NCBI GenBank assembly: GCA_945897465.1
Contig: CAMDFK010000018.1
Location: forward strand, 1 to 64,000
Direction of reading: 5' to 3'
Source of the DNA: Limnohabitans sp. Rim8
GTDB taxonomy: Bacteria > Pseudomonadota > Gammaproteobacteria > Burkholderiales > Burkholderiaceae_C
Length of the DNA stretch: 64,000 bases
Part shown: positions 44,899 through 54,750 of the stretch, piece by piece
Position numbering within the stretch: the first letter of the stretch is position 1
Layout: each line of letters begins with the position of its first letter
The notes under the pieces: model-generated
What the model was told of the DNA's origin: nothing
Databases searched by the model: none
What the model saw: the letters and a program-made list of their open reading frames with translations, nothing else
Position numbers and translations under genes: made by a program

Positions 44899-47295
44899 TC
44901 AAACGGGTTGAAGAACCATCGCCTGCTGCTGCAGCGACTCGGGCAAAGCCTGCGACAGGCGCAAAGCATTGAGCACCACCAACAAAGAACTGAGCGCCAT
45001 GCCCAAGCCTGCAGCCCAGGCGGGCAACCAGCCCATCAAGGCCAGCGGCACACAAGCGGCGTTATATACAGCCGCCCACCACAGGTTTTGCCGCACGATG
45101 CGCATCGTCTGGCGGCTGCGTTGGACCGTGCTGACCAGCACCTCCAGCTGCCCACCCATCAACACAAAATCGGATTTGGACTGCGCCAACGGCACGGCCT
45201 GGCCCAGCGCGAAGGACACATCGGCCCCGGCCAAGACCGGCCCGTCGTTCAGGCCATCGCCCACCATGGCCACTTTGTGCCCCTGGGCCTGCAGGGCCTG
45301 CAGCGCTTGCAATTTGTGCTGGGGGCTGCAGCCGCCTTGTGCATCTGCAATGCCCACGGCCTGTGCCACTTGGGCCACCGCAGCGGGGCCGTCGCCCGAC
45401 AAAACCTTCAGGGTCAAACCCATTTGCGACAAGACCCGCACCACACCCGCTGCTTCTGGGCGCACTTGCTCGGCCAACTCAAAGCTGGCCAGCCACCCCG
45501 ACGCATCGGCCAGGCTGACCTGCAGGTGGTGCCCGGCGCGTGGCGGGGCTGCACAAAAAGCGGCCGAACCCAAACGCAAGGCTTGAGGCCCTTGGCCAGT
45601 CTGCGTCAGAACACCTTGCACCCCCTGCCCCGCCTGCTCGCTCACATCGTGGGCGACCAGCGATTCCAATGCATGCAAACGCCCAGCGGCCTCAGCGCGG
45701 CGCCGGGCCTCGGACCACAAGGCCCGCGAGACCGGGTGCAAGGAATGCCTGGCCAAGCTGCCTGCCCAGTTCAGGGCTTGGGCCTGGCTCACGCCATCGC
45801 GTGTGTGGATGCGGGCCACTTCGAAAGCATCCCGTGTCAGAGTGCCCGTCTTGTCAAAAATCACCGTGTCAATCTGGGCCAGGTTTTGCAGGGCGCTCAG
45901 GCGCCGCACCAGCACACCGCTGCGGGCCAATGCCCCGGCGGTGGCCAACATGGCCGCAGGCGTGGCCAGCGACAAAGCACAAGGACAGGTCACGATCAGC
46001 ACGGCCACCGCCACCATCACCGCGTGAGCGGGGTCAATGGGCCACCAATAAATGGCCGAGGCCAAAGAGGCCAGCATCACCGCCAGCAAAAAAGGCTTGG
46101 CCCAACGGTCCACCAGCTGCGCCATGGCAGGCTTGGAGACCGAGGCGCTTTCCATCAAAGCCACGATTTGTGCATAACGGGTGGCCGCGCCAATTTGCTC
46201 GATCTGCACCTGCAAGGTGCCGCTCAGGTTGTGGCTGCCGGCAATGACGCGGTCACCCACACCCCGCGCGAGTGGCCGTGACTCGCCCGTCAGCAAGGCT
46301 TCGTCCACCTGGGTCTGGCCAGCCAGCACCCGGCCATCACCTGCAAAAGCCTCGCCGGGGAAGACCTCGATCACATCCCCCACCTGCAAGCGTCGGATGG
46401 ACATGAGCGCCCAAGTGCCATCGCTTTGGCGCTTGCGCACGCTGTCGGGCAAGCGGTTGAGCACCGCCTCCAGTGCCCCGGCCGTGCGGTCGCGCATGCG
46501 CAGCTCCAGCCAGCGGCCCGTCAGCAAAAAGAACACAAACATGGTGAACGAGTCAAAAAACACCTCGGCACCGAACGGACCCTGCGGCTCGAAGGTGCCC
46601 AGCGTGCTGACCACAAAGGTCACCACCATGCCCAAGGCCACGGGCAAATCCATGCTGATCCGACGCTCGCGCAGGTCGCGCCAGGCCTGGCTGAAAAACG
46701 GGGTGCACGAGAAAAATATCACCGGCAAAGACAACACCCAAGACGCCCAGCGCAGCAAATGCACCGCCTCGTCCGAGATGTCGCCCGGCTGGCTGAGGTA
46801 CGTCGGCGTGGCGTACATCATCACTTGCATCATGCACATGGCCGCTACCGCCCAACGCCAGACCATGCGCCTGGCCTCTTCGCGCCTGCGGGCATGGGCA
46901 TGGGCAACGTTGGCGGGCAAGGCCTTGTAGCCATGGCGCTCGACCGAGCGCATCCACTCAGAGGGGCGCGTGAGCTCGGGCGACCAGACGATCTGACCCC
47001 GGTGGCTGGCCCCGCTGATTTGAACCGACTGCACACCCGGCACAGCTCGCAAAGCATCTTCCAAAGTGATGGCGCAGGCCGCGCAATGCATGCCCTCGAA
47101 CACCACGCTGGAGCGCCAGCAGCCGGAGTCGGTTTTTTCGGGCAAGCTGAACGCGGCCCACTCCTCGGGCGCGTCAAGCAGTTCCAACCGCTCCTGCGAA
47201 GTCTCGCGCTCGGTGGATGCCAGCGTCAATGCCGCCATCGCCCGTTTTTCAGAGGGCGCAGCAAGCAGGCCGGGCAAAACATTGACTTGGGTCAT
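44899..47295 (-). CDS. ccoI: Copper-translocating P-type ATPase CcoI
   Basis: CopA2-type P1B-ATPase, 798 residues, which exports Cu(I) to the periplasm for cbb3 assembly. The N-terminal metal-binding domain has GMHCAACAITLED (about 70-82); eight membrane helices follow, including the ion-binding TCPCALSLATPAAM; the actuator has LTGES, the phosphorylation site is DKTGTLT, and VGDGLNDGPVLAGADVS closes the ATP domain. Clustering with ccoS and ccoN marks it as CcoI/FixI, not a detoxifying CopA. Start ATG 47295. Confidence 0.94.
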   Translation of the reverse strand: MTQVNVLPGLLAAPSEKRAMAALTLASTERETSQERLELLDAPEEWAAFSLPEKTDSGCWRSSVVFEGMHCAACAITLEDALRAVPGVQSVQISGASHRGQIVWSPELTRPSEWMRSVERHGYKALPANVAHAHARRREEARRMVWRWAVAAMCMMQVMMYATPTYLSQPGDISDEAVHLLRWASWVLSLPVIFFSCTPFFSQAWRDLRERRISMDLPVALGMVVTFVVSTLGTFEPQGPFGAEVFFDSFTMFVFFLLTGRWLELRMRDRTAGALEAVLNRLPDSVRKRQSDGTWALMSIRRLQVGDVIEVFPGEAFAGDGRVLAGQTQVDEALLTGESRPLARGVGDRVIAGSHNLSGTLQVQIEQIGAATRYAQIVALMESASVSKPAMAQLVDRWAKPFLLAVMLASLASAIYWWPIDPAHAVMVAVAVLIVTCPCALSLATPAAMLATAGALARSGVLVRRLSALQNLAQIDTVIFDKTGTLTRDAFEVARIHTRDGVSQAQALNWAGSLARHSLHPVSRALWSEARRRAEAAGRLHALESLVAHDVSEQAGQGVQGVLTQTGQGPQALRLGSAAFCAAPPRAGHHLQVSLADASGWLASFELAEQVRPEAAGVVRVLSQMGLTLKVLSGDGPAAVAQVAQAVGIADAQGGCSPQHKLQALQALQAQGHKVAMVGDGLNDGPVLAGADVSFALGQAVPLAQSKSDFVLMGGQLEVLVSTVQRSRQTMRIVRQNLWWAAVYNAACVPLALMGWLPAWAAGLGMALSSLLVVLNALRLSQALPESLQQQAMVLQPV

Positions 47296-47329
47296 GTCTC
47301 GAAGGTACGACAGCCCGCCCGATCAAAGC

Positions 47330-47343
47330 TTGATGTACATCAA
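47330..47343. promoter_or_regulatory. FNR box between ccoI and uspA
   Basis: TTGAT-GTAC-ATCAA is an exact consensus FNR site and fully palindromic. Its centre is 65 bases before uspA, which fits class II control with a start near 47378. For ccoI the same spacing would put the start of transcription on the ATG itself, so ccoI regulation by this box is less clear. Confidence 0.88.
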
Positions 47344-47401
47344 GCGCTCCCATTTGCCACTCATTTAAGCTGGGTTTTGTCTTTTTTAACAGGAGCACCT
47401 C

Positions 47402-47845
47402 ATGTACCAACGCATCCTTGTCGCCACCGACGGTTCCACCTTGTCCAAAAAAGCCGTGGCCAGCGCCATCGGACTGGCGGCCACCTGCTGCGCTGAGCTG
47501 ATCGCGCTCAAGGTGGTGCCGCGCTACCCGCAGGCTTACTTTGAAGGCAGCATCCCCCTGTCGAGCGAAGAAATCGCTCGCGTCGAAGCCCAGTGGACCG
47601 AAACGGCCCGGGTTCAGTTGGCCACGGTCGAAAAGAACGCCAAAGCCAAAGCCGTCAGCACCAAAGCCATCACCGTCAAATCAGATGTGGTCTCGGACGC
47701 CATCATTGCGGCGGCCAAAAAGCACAAAACCGACCTGATCGTCATGGCCTCTCACGGCCGCAAGGGCATCAAACGCCTGCTTCTGGGCAGTGAAACCCAG
47801 CAAGTGTTGACGCATTCGCACATTCCGGTGCTGGTGCTGCGCTGA
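47402..47845 (+). CDS. Universal stress protein UspA family
   Basis: Single-domain Usp protein, 147 residues. MYQRILVATDGSTLSKKAV opens the Rossmann-like fold, and the ATP-binding type motif appears as MASHGRKGIKRLLLGSETQQVLTHS, meaning G-2x-G-9x-G(S/T) is satisfied. An AGGAG-type site (CAGGAGCACCTC) precedes the ATG. An FNR box 58 bases upstream suggests induction at low oxygen, as known for Usp proteins near cco or arginine-deiminase loci. Confidence 0.92.
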   Translation: MYQRILVATDGSTLSKKAVASAIGLAATCCAELIALKVVPRYPQAYFEGSIPLSSEEIARVEAQWTETARVQLATVEKNAKAKAVSTKAITVKSDVVSDAIIAAAKKHKTDLIVMASHGRKGIKRLLLGSETQQVLTHSHIPVLVLR

Positions 47846-47964
47846 TGAGCGAAGGTGCGACTTGGGACATTTGCTTCGATCACTACAGCGCTCATCGTCC
47901 TCTAAAAACCACAACTGGGACGCCACGCCCTTGCGGATGAGAACATGGTTGCCGTTGTCAGTGT

Positions 47965-49509
47965 TCATGCCGAAAATAATGCTTTGTAATGCTCGCGCAA
48001 CAGGTTCTTTTGCACCTTGCCCATGGTGTTGCGCGGCAACTCGGCCACCACAAAACAACGCTTTGGGATCTTGAAGTTGGCCAGTTTGGCCTTGAGCTCG
48101 GCCAAGACGTTCTCGGGCTGCACCACCGCACCCGGCTTGGCGATGACCACGGCTACTCCCACTTCGCCAAAGTCCGGGTGGGTCACGCCCACCACGGCGC
48201 TTTCGGCCACAGCCTTCATCTCGTTGATGTAACCCTCGATCTCGGCCGGGTACACGTTGTAGCCGCCGCTGATGATCAGGTCTTTGCTGCGGCCGACGAT
48301 GGTCACGTAACCCCTCTCATCGACCTTGCCCACATCACCGGTCTTGAAATAGCCGTCGGCGGTGAATTCTTCGGCGGTTTTTTCGGGCATGCGCCAGTAG
48401 CCTTTGAACACATTGGGGCCTTGGACCTGAATCCCGCCAATCTCGCCCACGGGCATGTCTTGGCCATCGTCTCCCCGCACACGCAAACGCACGCCCGGCA
48501 AGGGGAACCCCACCGTGCCACCGCGCCGCTCGGTCTGATTGGCGTACCGCTTGTCCGCTGCATAGGGGTTGGAGGTCAGCATGGCGGTCTCGCTCATGCC
48601 GTAACGCTCCAAAATCGTGTGGCCTGTGCGCTCTTGCCATTCGGTGAAGGTCTCGATCAACAAGGGGGCAGAGCCAGCAATGAACAAGCGCATGTTTTTC
48701 ACCGCCGCCTTGTCAAGGGAAGGCTCGGCCAGCATGCGCACATAAAGCGTGGGCACGCCCATGAAAACAGTGGCGTCCTTCATGCGGGCAATCACGCGTT
48801 TGGGGTCGAACTTGGCCATCCAGATCATCTTGCTGCCGTTGATCAGGGCACCGTGGATGGCCACAAACAGACCGTGTACATGAAAGATCGGCAGCGCATG
48901 GATGAGGACATCACCCTTTTTCCAACCCCAGTAATCCTTGAGCGTGATCGCATTGCTCAGCATGTTGCCGTGCGTGAGCATGGCCCCCTTGCTGCGTCCG
49001 GTGGTGCCACTGGTGTAGAGGATGGCCGCCAGGTCATCGGCCTGTCGGGCAACCGTCTGGTGTTGGTCGCTGTGGTGCGCAGCTCGTTCGAGCAAACTCC
49101 CTGTACGGTCATCGTTTAACGTGAACACATGCTGGGTGCCCGCCTTGAAAGCAATCTTGCTGACCCAGCCGAAATGGGCCCCGCTGCACACCACCACAGC
49201 CGGTTCCGCGTTGCCAATGAAGTACTCGATCTCGGCGCTTTGGTAAGCGGTGTTCAAGGGCAGAAACACATGACCGGCCCTCAAGGTCGCCAGGTACAGC
49301 ATGAGGGCTTCAACCGATTTTTCGACCTGTACGGCCACCCGGCTGCCTTGTGGCAAATCCAGCCATTGCAACAAATTGGCCATCATGGCCGTGGCGCGGT
49401 CCAAGTCTTGCCAGCTGTAGCGCAGGCCTTCATCGGTTTCCACCGCCGTGGCCGTCAGGTCGGCAGGAAAGGCCGCCCGCAGGGCAGCAAACAGGTTGTT
49501 GTGGGTCAT
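47965..49509 (-). CDS. Malonyl-CoA synthetase-like acyl-CoA ligase
   Basis: ANL-family ligase, 514 residues from ATG 49509. It has ILYTSGTTGRSKGAMLTHGN, LPIFHVHGLFVAIHGAL, ERYGMSETAMLTSNP, YFKTGDVGKVDERG and the Lys near the end in RNTMGKVQKNL. The Arg in ERYGMSET is the residue that selects malonate in MatB enzymes, so malonate is the likely substrate. There is no malonyl-CoA decarboxylase gene here, but a Bug receptor gene follows 75 bases upstream on the same strand and may supply a dicarboxylate. The frame reaches 49557 with weak support. Confidence 0.85.
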   Translation of the reverse strand: MTHNNLFAALRAAFPADLTATAVETDEGLRYSWQDLDRATAMMANLLQWLDLPQGSRVAVQVEKSVEALMLYLATLRAGHVFLPLNTAYQSAEIEYFIGNAEPAVVVCSGAHFGWVSKIAFKAGTQHVFTLNDDRTGSLLERAAHHSDQHQTVARQADDLAAILYTSGTTGRSKGAMLTHGNMLSNAITLKDYWGWKKGDVLIHALPIFHVHGLFVAIHGALINGSKMIWMAKFDPKRVIARMKDATVFMGVPTLYVRMLAEPSLDKAAVKNMRLFIAGSAPLLIETFTEWQERTGHTILERYGMSETAMLTSNPYAADKRYANQTERRGGTVGFPLPGVRLRVRGDDGQDMPVGEIGGIQVQGPNVFKGYWRMPEKTAEEFTADGYFKTGDVGKVDERGYVTIVGRSKDLIISGGYNVYPAEIEGYINEMKAVAESAVVGVTHPDFGEVGVAVVIAKPGAVVQPENVLAELKAKLANFKIPKRCFVVAELPRNTMGKVQKNLLREHYKALFSA

Positions 49510-49584
49510 GGTCTCAAAATCGCAAGGTGAAAGTGGCATGAAAAAGGGCCCGATCACAGGCCCGTTTCTTGTGCAATGTGGAAC

Positions 49585-50580
49585 TCAATCGAGTTTGGCC
49601 CCAGAAGACTTGACGACCTGCGACCACTTGGCCAACTCTTTCTTGATGAAAGCATCAAATTGCCCTGCCGTGAGGTTGGGGAACTCCGCGCCTTGGTTGG
49701 CCCAAACGGCTTTGGCCTCGTCGGTCTGGCAGGCTCGGCGAAACTCCTCGATCGCACGCGCTTGTGCATCCGAAGGCGTGCCCTTAGGAGCCCAAACGCC
49801 GTACCAGGTCGAGACGGTGTAATCGGGCAAACCCAACTCGGCCGAGCAAGGCACATCCGGAAAAGCGGCGTTGCGCTTGGCTCCCGAGACCATGAGGGCC
49901 TTGATGCGACCACCCTTGATGTGCGCCGCCGATGACCCCAAGCCATCGAACATCATGTCCACGTTGCCTGCGATCAGGTCTTGCAAGGCCGGGCCAGCAC
50001 CCCGGTAAGGGATGTGGGTGATGAAGGTCTTGGTCTGCAGCTTGAACAACTCGCCCGCCAAGTGGTGAGAGGTGCCACCACCTGCAGAGCCGTAGTTCAA
50101 ACGGGCCGGGTTCTTTTTCACAAAATCCAGAAAGGCCTTGAAGTCGGCCACTTGGACTTTTTTGGGGTTGACCACCAGCACCTGAGGCACGCTGGCCACC
50201 TGGATGAGGGGAATCAGGTCACGCTCCAGGTCGTAGTCCAGCCGCGGGTACATGCTGGGCGCGATGGTGTGGTGCACCGCCCCCATAAAGTAGTTGTAGC
50301 CATCGGGCGCCGACTTGGCCGCGATGCCCGCCCCCAGCGTGCCACCCGCACCACCGCGGTTGTCAATGATCATCTGCTTGCCGGTGAGCTTGGCAAACGC
50401 GGCAGACATGGGCCGCGCAAATGCATCGGTACCGCCACCCGCAGGAAAGGGCACCACCATGTTCACAGGCTTGCTGGGCCAGCTGCTTTGGGCCTGGGCC
50501 CGCAGTGGCAATGAGCCTGTCGCGGCTGCAATGGCTTTCAAAAAGTCGCGGCGTTGGCGAAAGTTGAACTGATCGGTCAT
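49585..50580 (-). CDS. Bug-family tripartite tricarboxylate transporter receptor
   Basis: Periplasmic binding protein, 331 residues from ATG 50580 (GGAGA upstream). The N-terminus NFRQRRDFLKAIAAATGSLP resembles a twin-arginine-type export signal, ending near RAQAQ; the mature part has the Bug hallmarks WPSKPVNMVVPFPAGGGTDAF, IDNRGGAGGTLG and SAGGGTSHHLAGELF. Ligands are usually small carboxylates. No TctA/TctB membrane genes adjoin it, which is common for Bug receptors in betaproteobacteria. Linked by position to the MatB-like ligase. Confidence 0.9.
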   Translation of the reverse strand: MTDQFNFRQRRDFLKAIAAATGSLPLRAQAQSSWPSKPVNMVVPFPAGGGTDAFARPMSAAFAKLTGKQMIIDNRGGAGGTLGAGIAAKSAPDGYNYFMGAVHHTIAPSMYPRLDYDLERDLIPLIQVASVPQVLVVNPKKVQVADFKAFLDFVKKNPARLNYGSAGGGTSHHLAGELFKLQTKTFITHIPYRGAGPALQDLIAGNVDMMFDGLGSSAAHIKGGRIKALMVSGAKRNAAFPDVPCSAELGLPDYTVSTWYGVWAPKGTPSDAQARAIEEFRRACQTDEAKAVWANQGAEFPNLTAGQFDAFIKKELAKWSQVVKSSGAKLD

Positions 50581-50665
50581 GAAGTGTCTCCACGTTATAG
50601 AGATCTGATCATAAAGTCTCGCACCCAACCGTGAACAGCCCACGTAAACCCCATATGCACCCATG

Positions 50666-51463
50666 TCACGGCTGCTTTTTCTTGGACCATCCCATCAACC
50701 AGACGCCACCCAGCATCATGGGTACACACAGCCACTGCCCCATGCTCATGCCCAAGCTCAAGAGGCCCAGGTGCGCATCGGGCTCGCGGAAGAATTCGGC
50801 CACGAAACGGAAAAAACCGTAACCCAGCAAAAAGGCCCCGGAAACCTGCCCCGTGGGGCGGTCCTTGCGGGCGAACCACCACAACAACACAAACAGCAAC
50901 AGTCCTTCCAGAGCAATTTGGTAAAGCTGTGAGGGGTGGCGCGGCAAATCGCCCGCCCCGCGAAACACCATGCCCCAAGGCAGTGAGGGGTCGGCCACTC
51001 GGCCCCAAAGCTCGCCATTGAGAAAATTACCCACTCGACCGGCTGCAAGTCCCGTGGGCACACACGGCGCGACAAAATCCATGACCTGCAAAAACGGCCG
51101 CTCGCGGGTGCGGGCAAACCAGACCATGACCAGCATCACGCCCAGCAAGCCCCCATGGAAACTCATGCCACCTTGCCAGATGGCGAAAATTTCGAGCGGG
51201 TTGGACAGGTAATAAGCAGGTTTGTAAAACAGGCAGTAACCCACGCGCCCACCCAAAATGACGCCGAGCACGCCTAAAAACAGGATGTCTTCCACATCGC
51301 GTTTTTGCCATTGCGGCAGGTGCTTGAAGGGCGCATGGCCCAGACGCCGCACGCCCAGCCAGAAAAACAGGCCAAAAGCGGCCAAATAGGTCAGGCCATA
51401 CCAGTGGATGGCCAAGGGGCCCAACTGCAGGGCGACGGGGTCAATTTGAGGATGGATCAGCAT
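50666..51463 (-). CDS. lgt: Prolipoprotein diacylglyceryl transferase
   Basis: Inner-membrane enzyme that transfers diacylglycerol from phosphatidylglycerol to the lipobox cysteine of prolipoproteins. [24 protein letters not shown] is the typical start, [11 protein letters not shown] holds an essential His, and [13 protein letters not shown] is the Lgt signature; RHPSQLYQ follows. I count seven hydrophobic segments. ATG 51463 gives 265 residues, normal for the family. It is divergent from ilvD; about 100 bases separate the starts. Confidence 0.95.
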   Translation of the reverse strand: MLIHPQIDPVALQLGPLAIHWYGLTYLAAFGLFFWLGVRRLGHAPFKHLPQWQKRDVEDILFLGVLGVILGGRVGYCLFYKPAYYLSNPLEIFAIWQGGMSFHGGLLGVMLVMVWFARTRERPFLQVMDFVAPCVPTGLAAGRVGNFLNGELWGRVADPSLPWGMVFRGAGDLPRHPSQLYQIALEGLLLFVLLWWFARKDRPTGQVSGAFLLGYGFFRFVAEFFREPDAHLGLLSLGMSMGQWLCVPMMLGGVWLMGWSKKKQP

Positions 51464-51566
51464 GTCCGGATTGTGCACCGAAGATGCGCCCTCAAGGACA
51501 CAAAGGCCTGGCAAGCGCCCGTTAGAATGTGTCGACCTTCTTTTAGGCTTCTACCGAGACACCACC

Positions 51567-53267
51567 ATGAGCGACAAAATCATCCCGATCACCCCCATCA
51601 ACAGCCGCAGCGCCAACATCACCGAGGGCAAATCGCGCGCCCCCAACCGGTCGATGTACTACGCCATGGGCTATGAACAAAGCGATTTCGTCAAACCGAT
51701 GGTGGGCGTGGCCAACGGGCACAGCACCATCACCCCCTGCAACAGCGGCCTGCAAAAATTGGCCGATGCCGCGATGGAGGGCATTGAAGAAGCCGGGGGC
51801 AACGCCCAGGTGTTTGGCACCCCCACCATCTCGGACGGCATGGCCATGGGCACCGAGGGCATGAAGTACTCGCTCGTGTCGCGCGAGGTGATTGCCGACT
51901 GCGTGGAAACCTGCGTGCAAGGCCAGTGGATGGACGGCGTTTTGGTGGTGGGGGGTTGCGACAAAAACATGCCCGGCGGCCTGATGGGCATGCTGCGCGC
52001 CAACGTTCCGGCCATCTACGTGTACGGCGGCACCATTTTGCCGGGCCGCTACCAAGGCAAAGACCTGAACATCGTGAGCGTTTTTGAAGCCGTGGGCGAG
52101 AACGCCGCAGGCAAGTTGAGCGACGAAGACCTGCTCGAAATCGAAAAACGCGCCATTCCCGGCACCGGCTCGTGCGGCGGCATGTACACCGCCAACACCA
52201 TGTCCTCGGCTTTTGAGGCACTGGGTATTTCTCTGCCCTACTCTTCCACCATGGCCAACGTGCACGACGAGAAAGTCGAATCGGCCAAAGAGTCGGCTCG
52301 CGTTCTGGTGGAAGCCATCCGCAAAGGCATCAAGCCCCGCGACATCGTGACCCGCAAGGCCATCGAAAACGCCGTGGCCGTGATCATGGCCACAGGGGGT
52401 TCAACCAATGCCGTTTTGCACTTCTTGGCCATCGCGCACTGCGCGGGCGTGGAATGGACCATCGATGATTTTGAACGCATTCGCCAGCGGACACCGGTGT
52501 TGTGCGACCTCAAGCCCAGCGGCAAGGCCTTGGCGGTCGATTTGCACAAGGCAGGCGGTATACCGCAGGTCATGAAGATTTTGCTCAATGCTGGTTTGCT
52601 GCACGGCGACTGCATCACCATCACCGGCGAAACCATTGCCGAGATCCTCAAGGATGTGCCTGACGCCCCACCCGAGCAAAGCGTCATCCACACCATCGAG
52701 AACGCGATGTACAAACAAGGCCACTTGGCCATCCTCAAAGGCAACTTGTCGCCTGAAGGTGCCGTGGCCAAGATCACCGGCCTGAAAAACCCCGTCATCA
52801 CCGGCCCAGCCCGTGTGTTCGACGACGAGCAATCGGCCCTGGCAGCCATTTTGGCGGGCAAGATCCAAGCAGGCGATGTGATGGTTTTGCGCTACCTCGG
52901 CCCCAAAGGCGGCCCCGGCATGCCCGAAATGCTGGCCCCCACAGGCGCCCTGATCGGCGCAGGTCTGGGTGAAAGCGTGGGCCTGATCACCGATGGCCGC
53001 TTCTCTGGAGGCACCTGGGGCATGGTGGTGGGCCACGTCGCCCCCGAAGCGGCCGCAGGCGGCACCATCGCGTTTGTGAATGAAGGCGACAGCATCACCA
53101 TCGACGCGCACAAGCTGATTCTGGAGCTGAACGTGCCCGAAGCCGAACTGGCCAAGCGCCGCGAAGGCTGGAAAGCCCCCGAGCCCCGTTACACCCGTGG
53201 CGTTCAGGCCAAATTCGCTTTCAACGCATCGAGCGCCAGCAAAGGCGCTGTGCTCGACCTGTACTGA
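51567..53267 (+). CDS. ilvD: Dihydroxy-acid dehydratase
   Basis: Iron-sulfur dehydratase of valine/isoleucine synthesis, 566 residues from ATG 51567. The cluster cysteines are seen in [19 protein letters not shown] and [14 protein letters not shown]; the C-terminal domain has [20 protein letters not shown] with the catalytic Ser region. The length is that of the shorter IlvD class (about 560) that can carry a [2Fe-2S] cluster, versus 616 in E. coli. A strong bidirectional terminator follows. Confidence 0.96.
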   Translation: MSDKIIPITPINSRSANITEGKSRAPNRSMYYAMGYEQSDFVKPMVGVANGHSTITPCNSGLQKLADAAMEGIEEAGGNAQVFGTPTISDGMAMGTEGMKYSLVSREVIADCVETCVQGQWMDGVLVVGGCDKNMPGGLMGMLRANVPAIYVYGGTILPGRYQGKDLNIVSVFEAVGENAAGKLSDEDLLEIEKRAIPGTGSCGGMYTANTMSSAFEALGISLPYSSTMANVHDEKVESAKESARVLVEAIRKGIKPRDIVTRKAIENAVAVIMATGGSTNAVLHFLAIAHCAGVEWTIDDFERIRQRTPVLCDLKPSGKALAVDLHKAGGIPQVMKILLNAGLLHGDCITITGETIAEILKDVPDAPPEQSVIHTIENAMYKQGHLAILKGNLSPEGAVAKITGLKNPVITGPARVFDDEQSALAAILAGKIQAGDVMVLRYLGPKGGPGMPEMLAPTGALIGAGLGESVGLITDGRFSGGTWGMVVGHVAPEAAAGGTIAFVNEGDSITIDAHKLILELNVPEAELAKRREGWKAPEPRYTRGVQAKFAFNASSASKGAVLDLY

Positions 53268-53282
53268 TGCTGCTTGGATAGC

Positions 53283-53316
53283 CACAAAAAAGCCCCTGAA
53301 AAGCGGCTTTTTTGTG
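53283..53316. terminator. Bidirectional rho-independent terminator
   Basis: A 12-bp stem CACAAAAAAGCC/GGCTTTTTTGTG with a 10-base loop; the A-run on one arm and T-run on the other let it stop transcripts from both ilvD and the convergent HbpS-like gene. Confidence 0.88.
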
Positions 53317-53372
53317 GGTCACTGGCGCAAGTTCAAGCGCCAAGACAGCCAAAGGCTGCCCGCTTGCTTGTC

Positions 53373-53780
53373 TCAAAGACCGATGGCCGCAATACCGGCT
53401 TTGGCAATCTGCGCGTCTTCGCTCGACTTGACACCACTCACACCCACTGCGCCCAGACAAAAGCCGTCTTTCATGATCGGCACGCCGCCTTCAAGCATGC
53501 CTTGGATGGCCGGCGCCGACAAAAATGAGGCACGGCCACCGTTGATGACATCCTCGTAAACCTTGCTCTCACGGCGACCCAAGGCTGAAGTGTGAGCTTT
53601 GGACGGGGCGATGTGAGAGGAAATGGGTGGTGCACCATCCAAACGTGTGAAATGCAGCAAATGGCCACCCGCGTCGACGATGGCGATGCTGACCGCCCAG
53701 TTGTTTTGCAGGGCCTCGGCTTCGGCCGCAGCGGCAATGGCTCTGACATCGGACAGTTCAAGGCAGGATTGTGTTTTCAT
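53373..53780 (-). CDS. GlcG/HbpS family protein
   Basis: A 135-residue heme-degrading/GlcG-like (DUF336) protein. It reads VSIAIVDAGGHLLHFTRLDGA, then SKAHTSALGRRESKVYED, GVPIMKDGFCLGAVGVSGVKSSEDAQIAKAG, split by the usual loop; the GAVGVSG segment is a hallmark. The family includes the haem-binding HbpS and GlcG of glycolate loci, with no fixed function here. ATG 53780 has no clear ribosome-binding site. Confidence 0.88.
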   Translation of the reverse strand: MKTQSCLELSDVRAIAAAAEAEALQNNWAVSIAIVDAGGHLLHFTRLDGAPPISSHIAPSKAHTSALGRRESKVYEDVINGGRASFLSAPAIQGMLEGGVPIMKDGFCLGAVGVSGVKSSEDAQIAKAGIAAIGL

Positions 53781-53928
53781 GGCATCAAAGTCTGAATGAA
53801 TGGGATGTCCAAGCATACACGCGCCCTACCTGTCGATTGCCCGCACCCAATGCAAAACTGATTCACCCAGATAACCCCATCAACTGCGGGAAATCACCCG
53901 CTCTCTTACTGACCTCTGGTGTGACCTC

Positions 53929-53934
53929 TACAAT
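53929..53934 (+). promoter_or_regulatory. Possible -10 element for yccA
   Basis: TACAAT lies 40 bases before the yccA ATG; the -35 region is weak. It is one of several TACAAT -10 candidates in this window. Confidence 0.35.
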
Positions 53935-53973
53935 GGGATCACCTTGATCAAAGGCTTTTTCAGGAGATACACC

Positions 53974-54666
53974 ATGAGCGACCTTCGCACCCTCAATTCC
54001 GCTGGCTGGGGCCATGTGGACCTGGCGGCACGCAACCGCGTTCTGCGTAACACCTATTGGCTGCTGGCTCTGAGCATGCTGCCCACTGTGCTGGGCGCAT
54101 GGGTCGGTGTGAGCACCGGCATCACCCAGTCACTCACCGGCTTCATGGGCCTGGTGGTGTTCTTGGGCGGCGCCTTCGGTTTCATGTTCGCCATCGAGAA
54201 AACCAAAAACTCTGCTGCCGGTGTGCCCGTGCTCCTGGCCTTCACGTTTTTCATGGGCCTGATGCTCTCGCGCATGATCGCCATGGTCTTGGGCTTCAAG
54301 AACGGCTCTGACCTGGTGATGACTGCCTTTGCGGGCACCGCAGGCGTGTTCTTTGTCATGGCCAGCCTGGCCAGCGTCATCAAGCGCGACCTGTCCGGCA
54401 TGGGCAAGTGGCTGTTTGTTGGCGCCATGGTCCTGATGGTGGGCGGCATCATCAACGTGTTTGTAGGCTCCACTGCAGGCATGCTGGTCCTCTCGACCTT
54501 GGCCATCGGCATCTTCAGCGCCTTCTTGCTGTATGACCTCAAGCGCATCTTGGATGGCGGCGAAACCAACTACATCAGCGCCACCTTGGCTCTGTACCTG
54601 AGCGTCTTCAACATCTTCCAAAGCTTGTTGGCCCTGCTGGGCATCATGGGCGGCGAACGCGACTGA
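53974..54666 (+). CDS. Bax inhibitor-1 / YccA family membrane protein
   Basis: 230-residue inner-membrane protein with seven helices. RNTYWLLALSMLPTVLGAWVG begins the BI-1 fold; SAFLLYDLKRILDGGETNYI is the conserved sixth-helix signature, and FNIFQSLLALLGIMGGERD the end. The E. coli YccA homologue binds FtsH; other members leak Ca2+. AGGAGA stands 9 bases before ATG 53974. The open frame starts at 53944, but that start has no ribosome-binding site. Confidence 0.92.
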   Translation: MSDLRTLNSAGWGHVDLAARNRVLRNTYWLLALSMLPTVLGAWVGVSTGITQSLTGFMGLVVFLGGAFGFMFAIEKTKNSAAGVPVLLAFTFFMGLMLSRMIAMVLGFKNGSDLVMTAFAGTAGVFFVMASLASVIKRDLSGMGKWLFVGAMVLMVGGIINVFVGSTAGMLVLSTLAIGIFSAFLLYDLKRILDGGETNYISATLALYLSVFNIFQSLLALLGIMGGERD

Positions 54667-54683
54667 TCTGCGTTGCGCTCAGC

Positions 54684-54710
54684 AAAAAGGCTCCCACGGG
54701 AGCCTTTTTT
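54684..54710 (+). terminator. Rho-independent terminator of yccA, bidirectional
   Basis: A 6-7-bp stem GGCTCC/GGGAGCC extended by A/T pairs, followed by six T residues; the A-run on the left allows use by convergent rlmD as well. It begins 17 bases after the yccA stop. Confidence 0.88.
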
Positions 54711-54750
54711 GTGGCCGCAGACGATTGACCTGCAACCCGCTGGGCGTTGG

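Noticed and set aside
44800-47496. Long plus-strand frames opposite ccoI
   Set aside because: They are antisense to a P-type ATPase with all its motifs and lack any recognisable fold.
53944-53960. TTGATCAAAGG before yccA as an FNR box
   Set aside because: Only a short TTGATCAA palindrome is present, without the four-base spacer of an FNR site.
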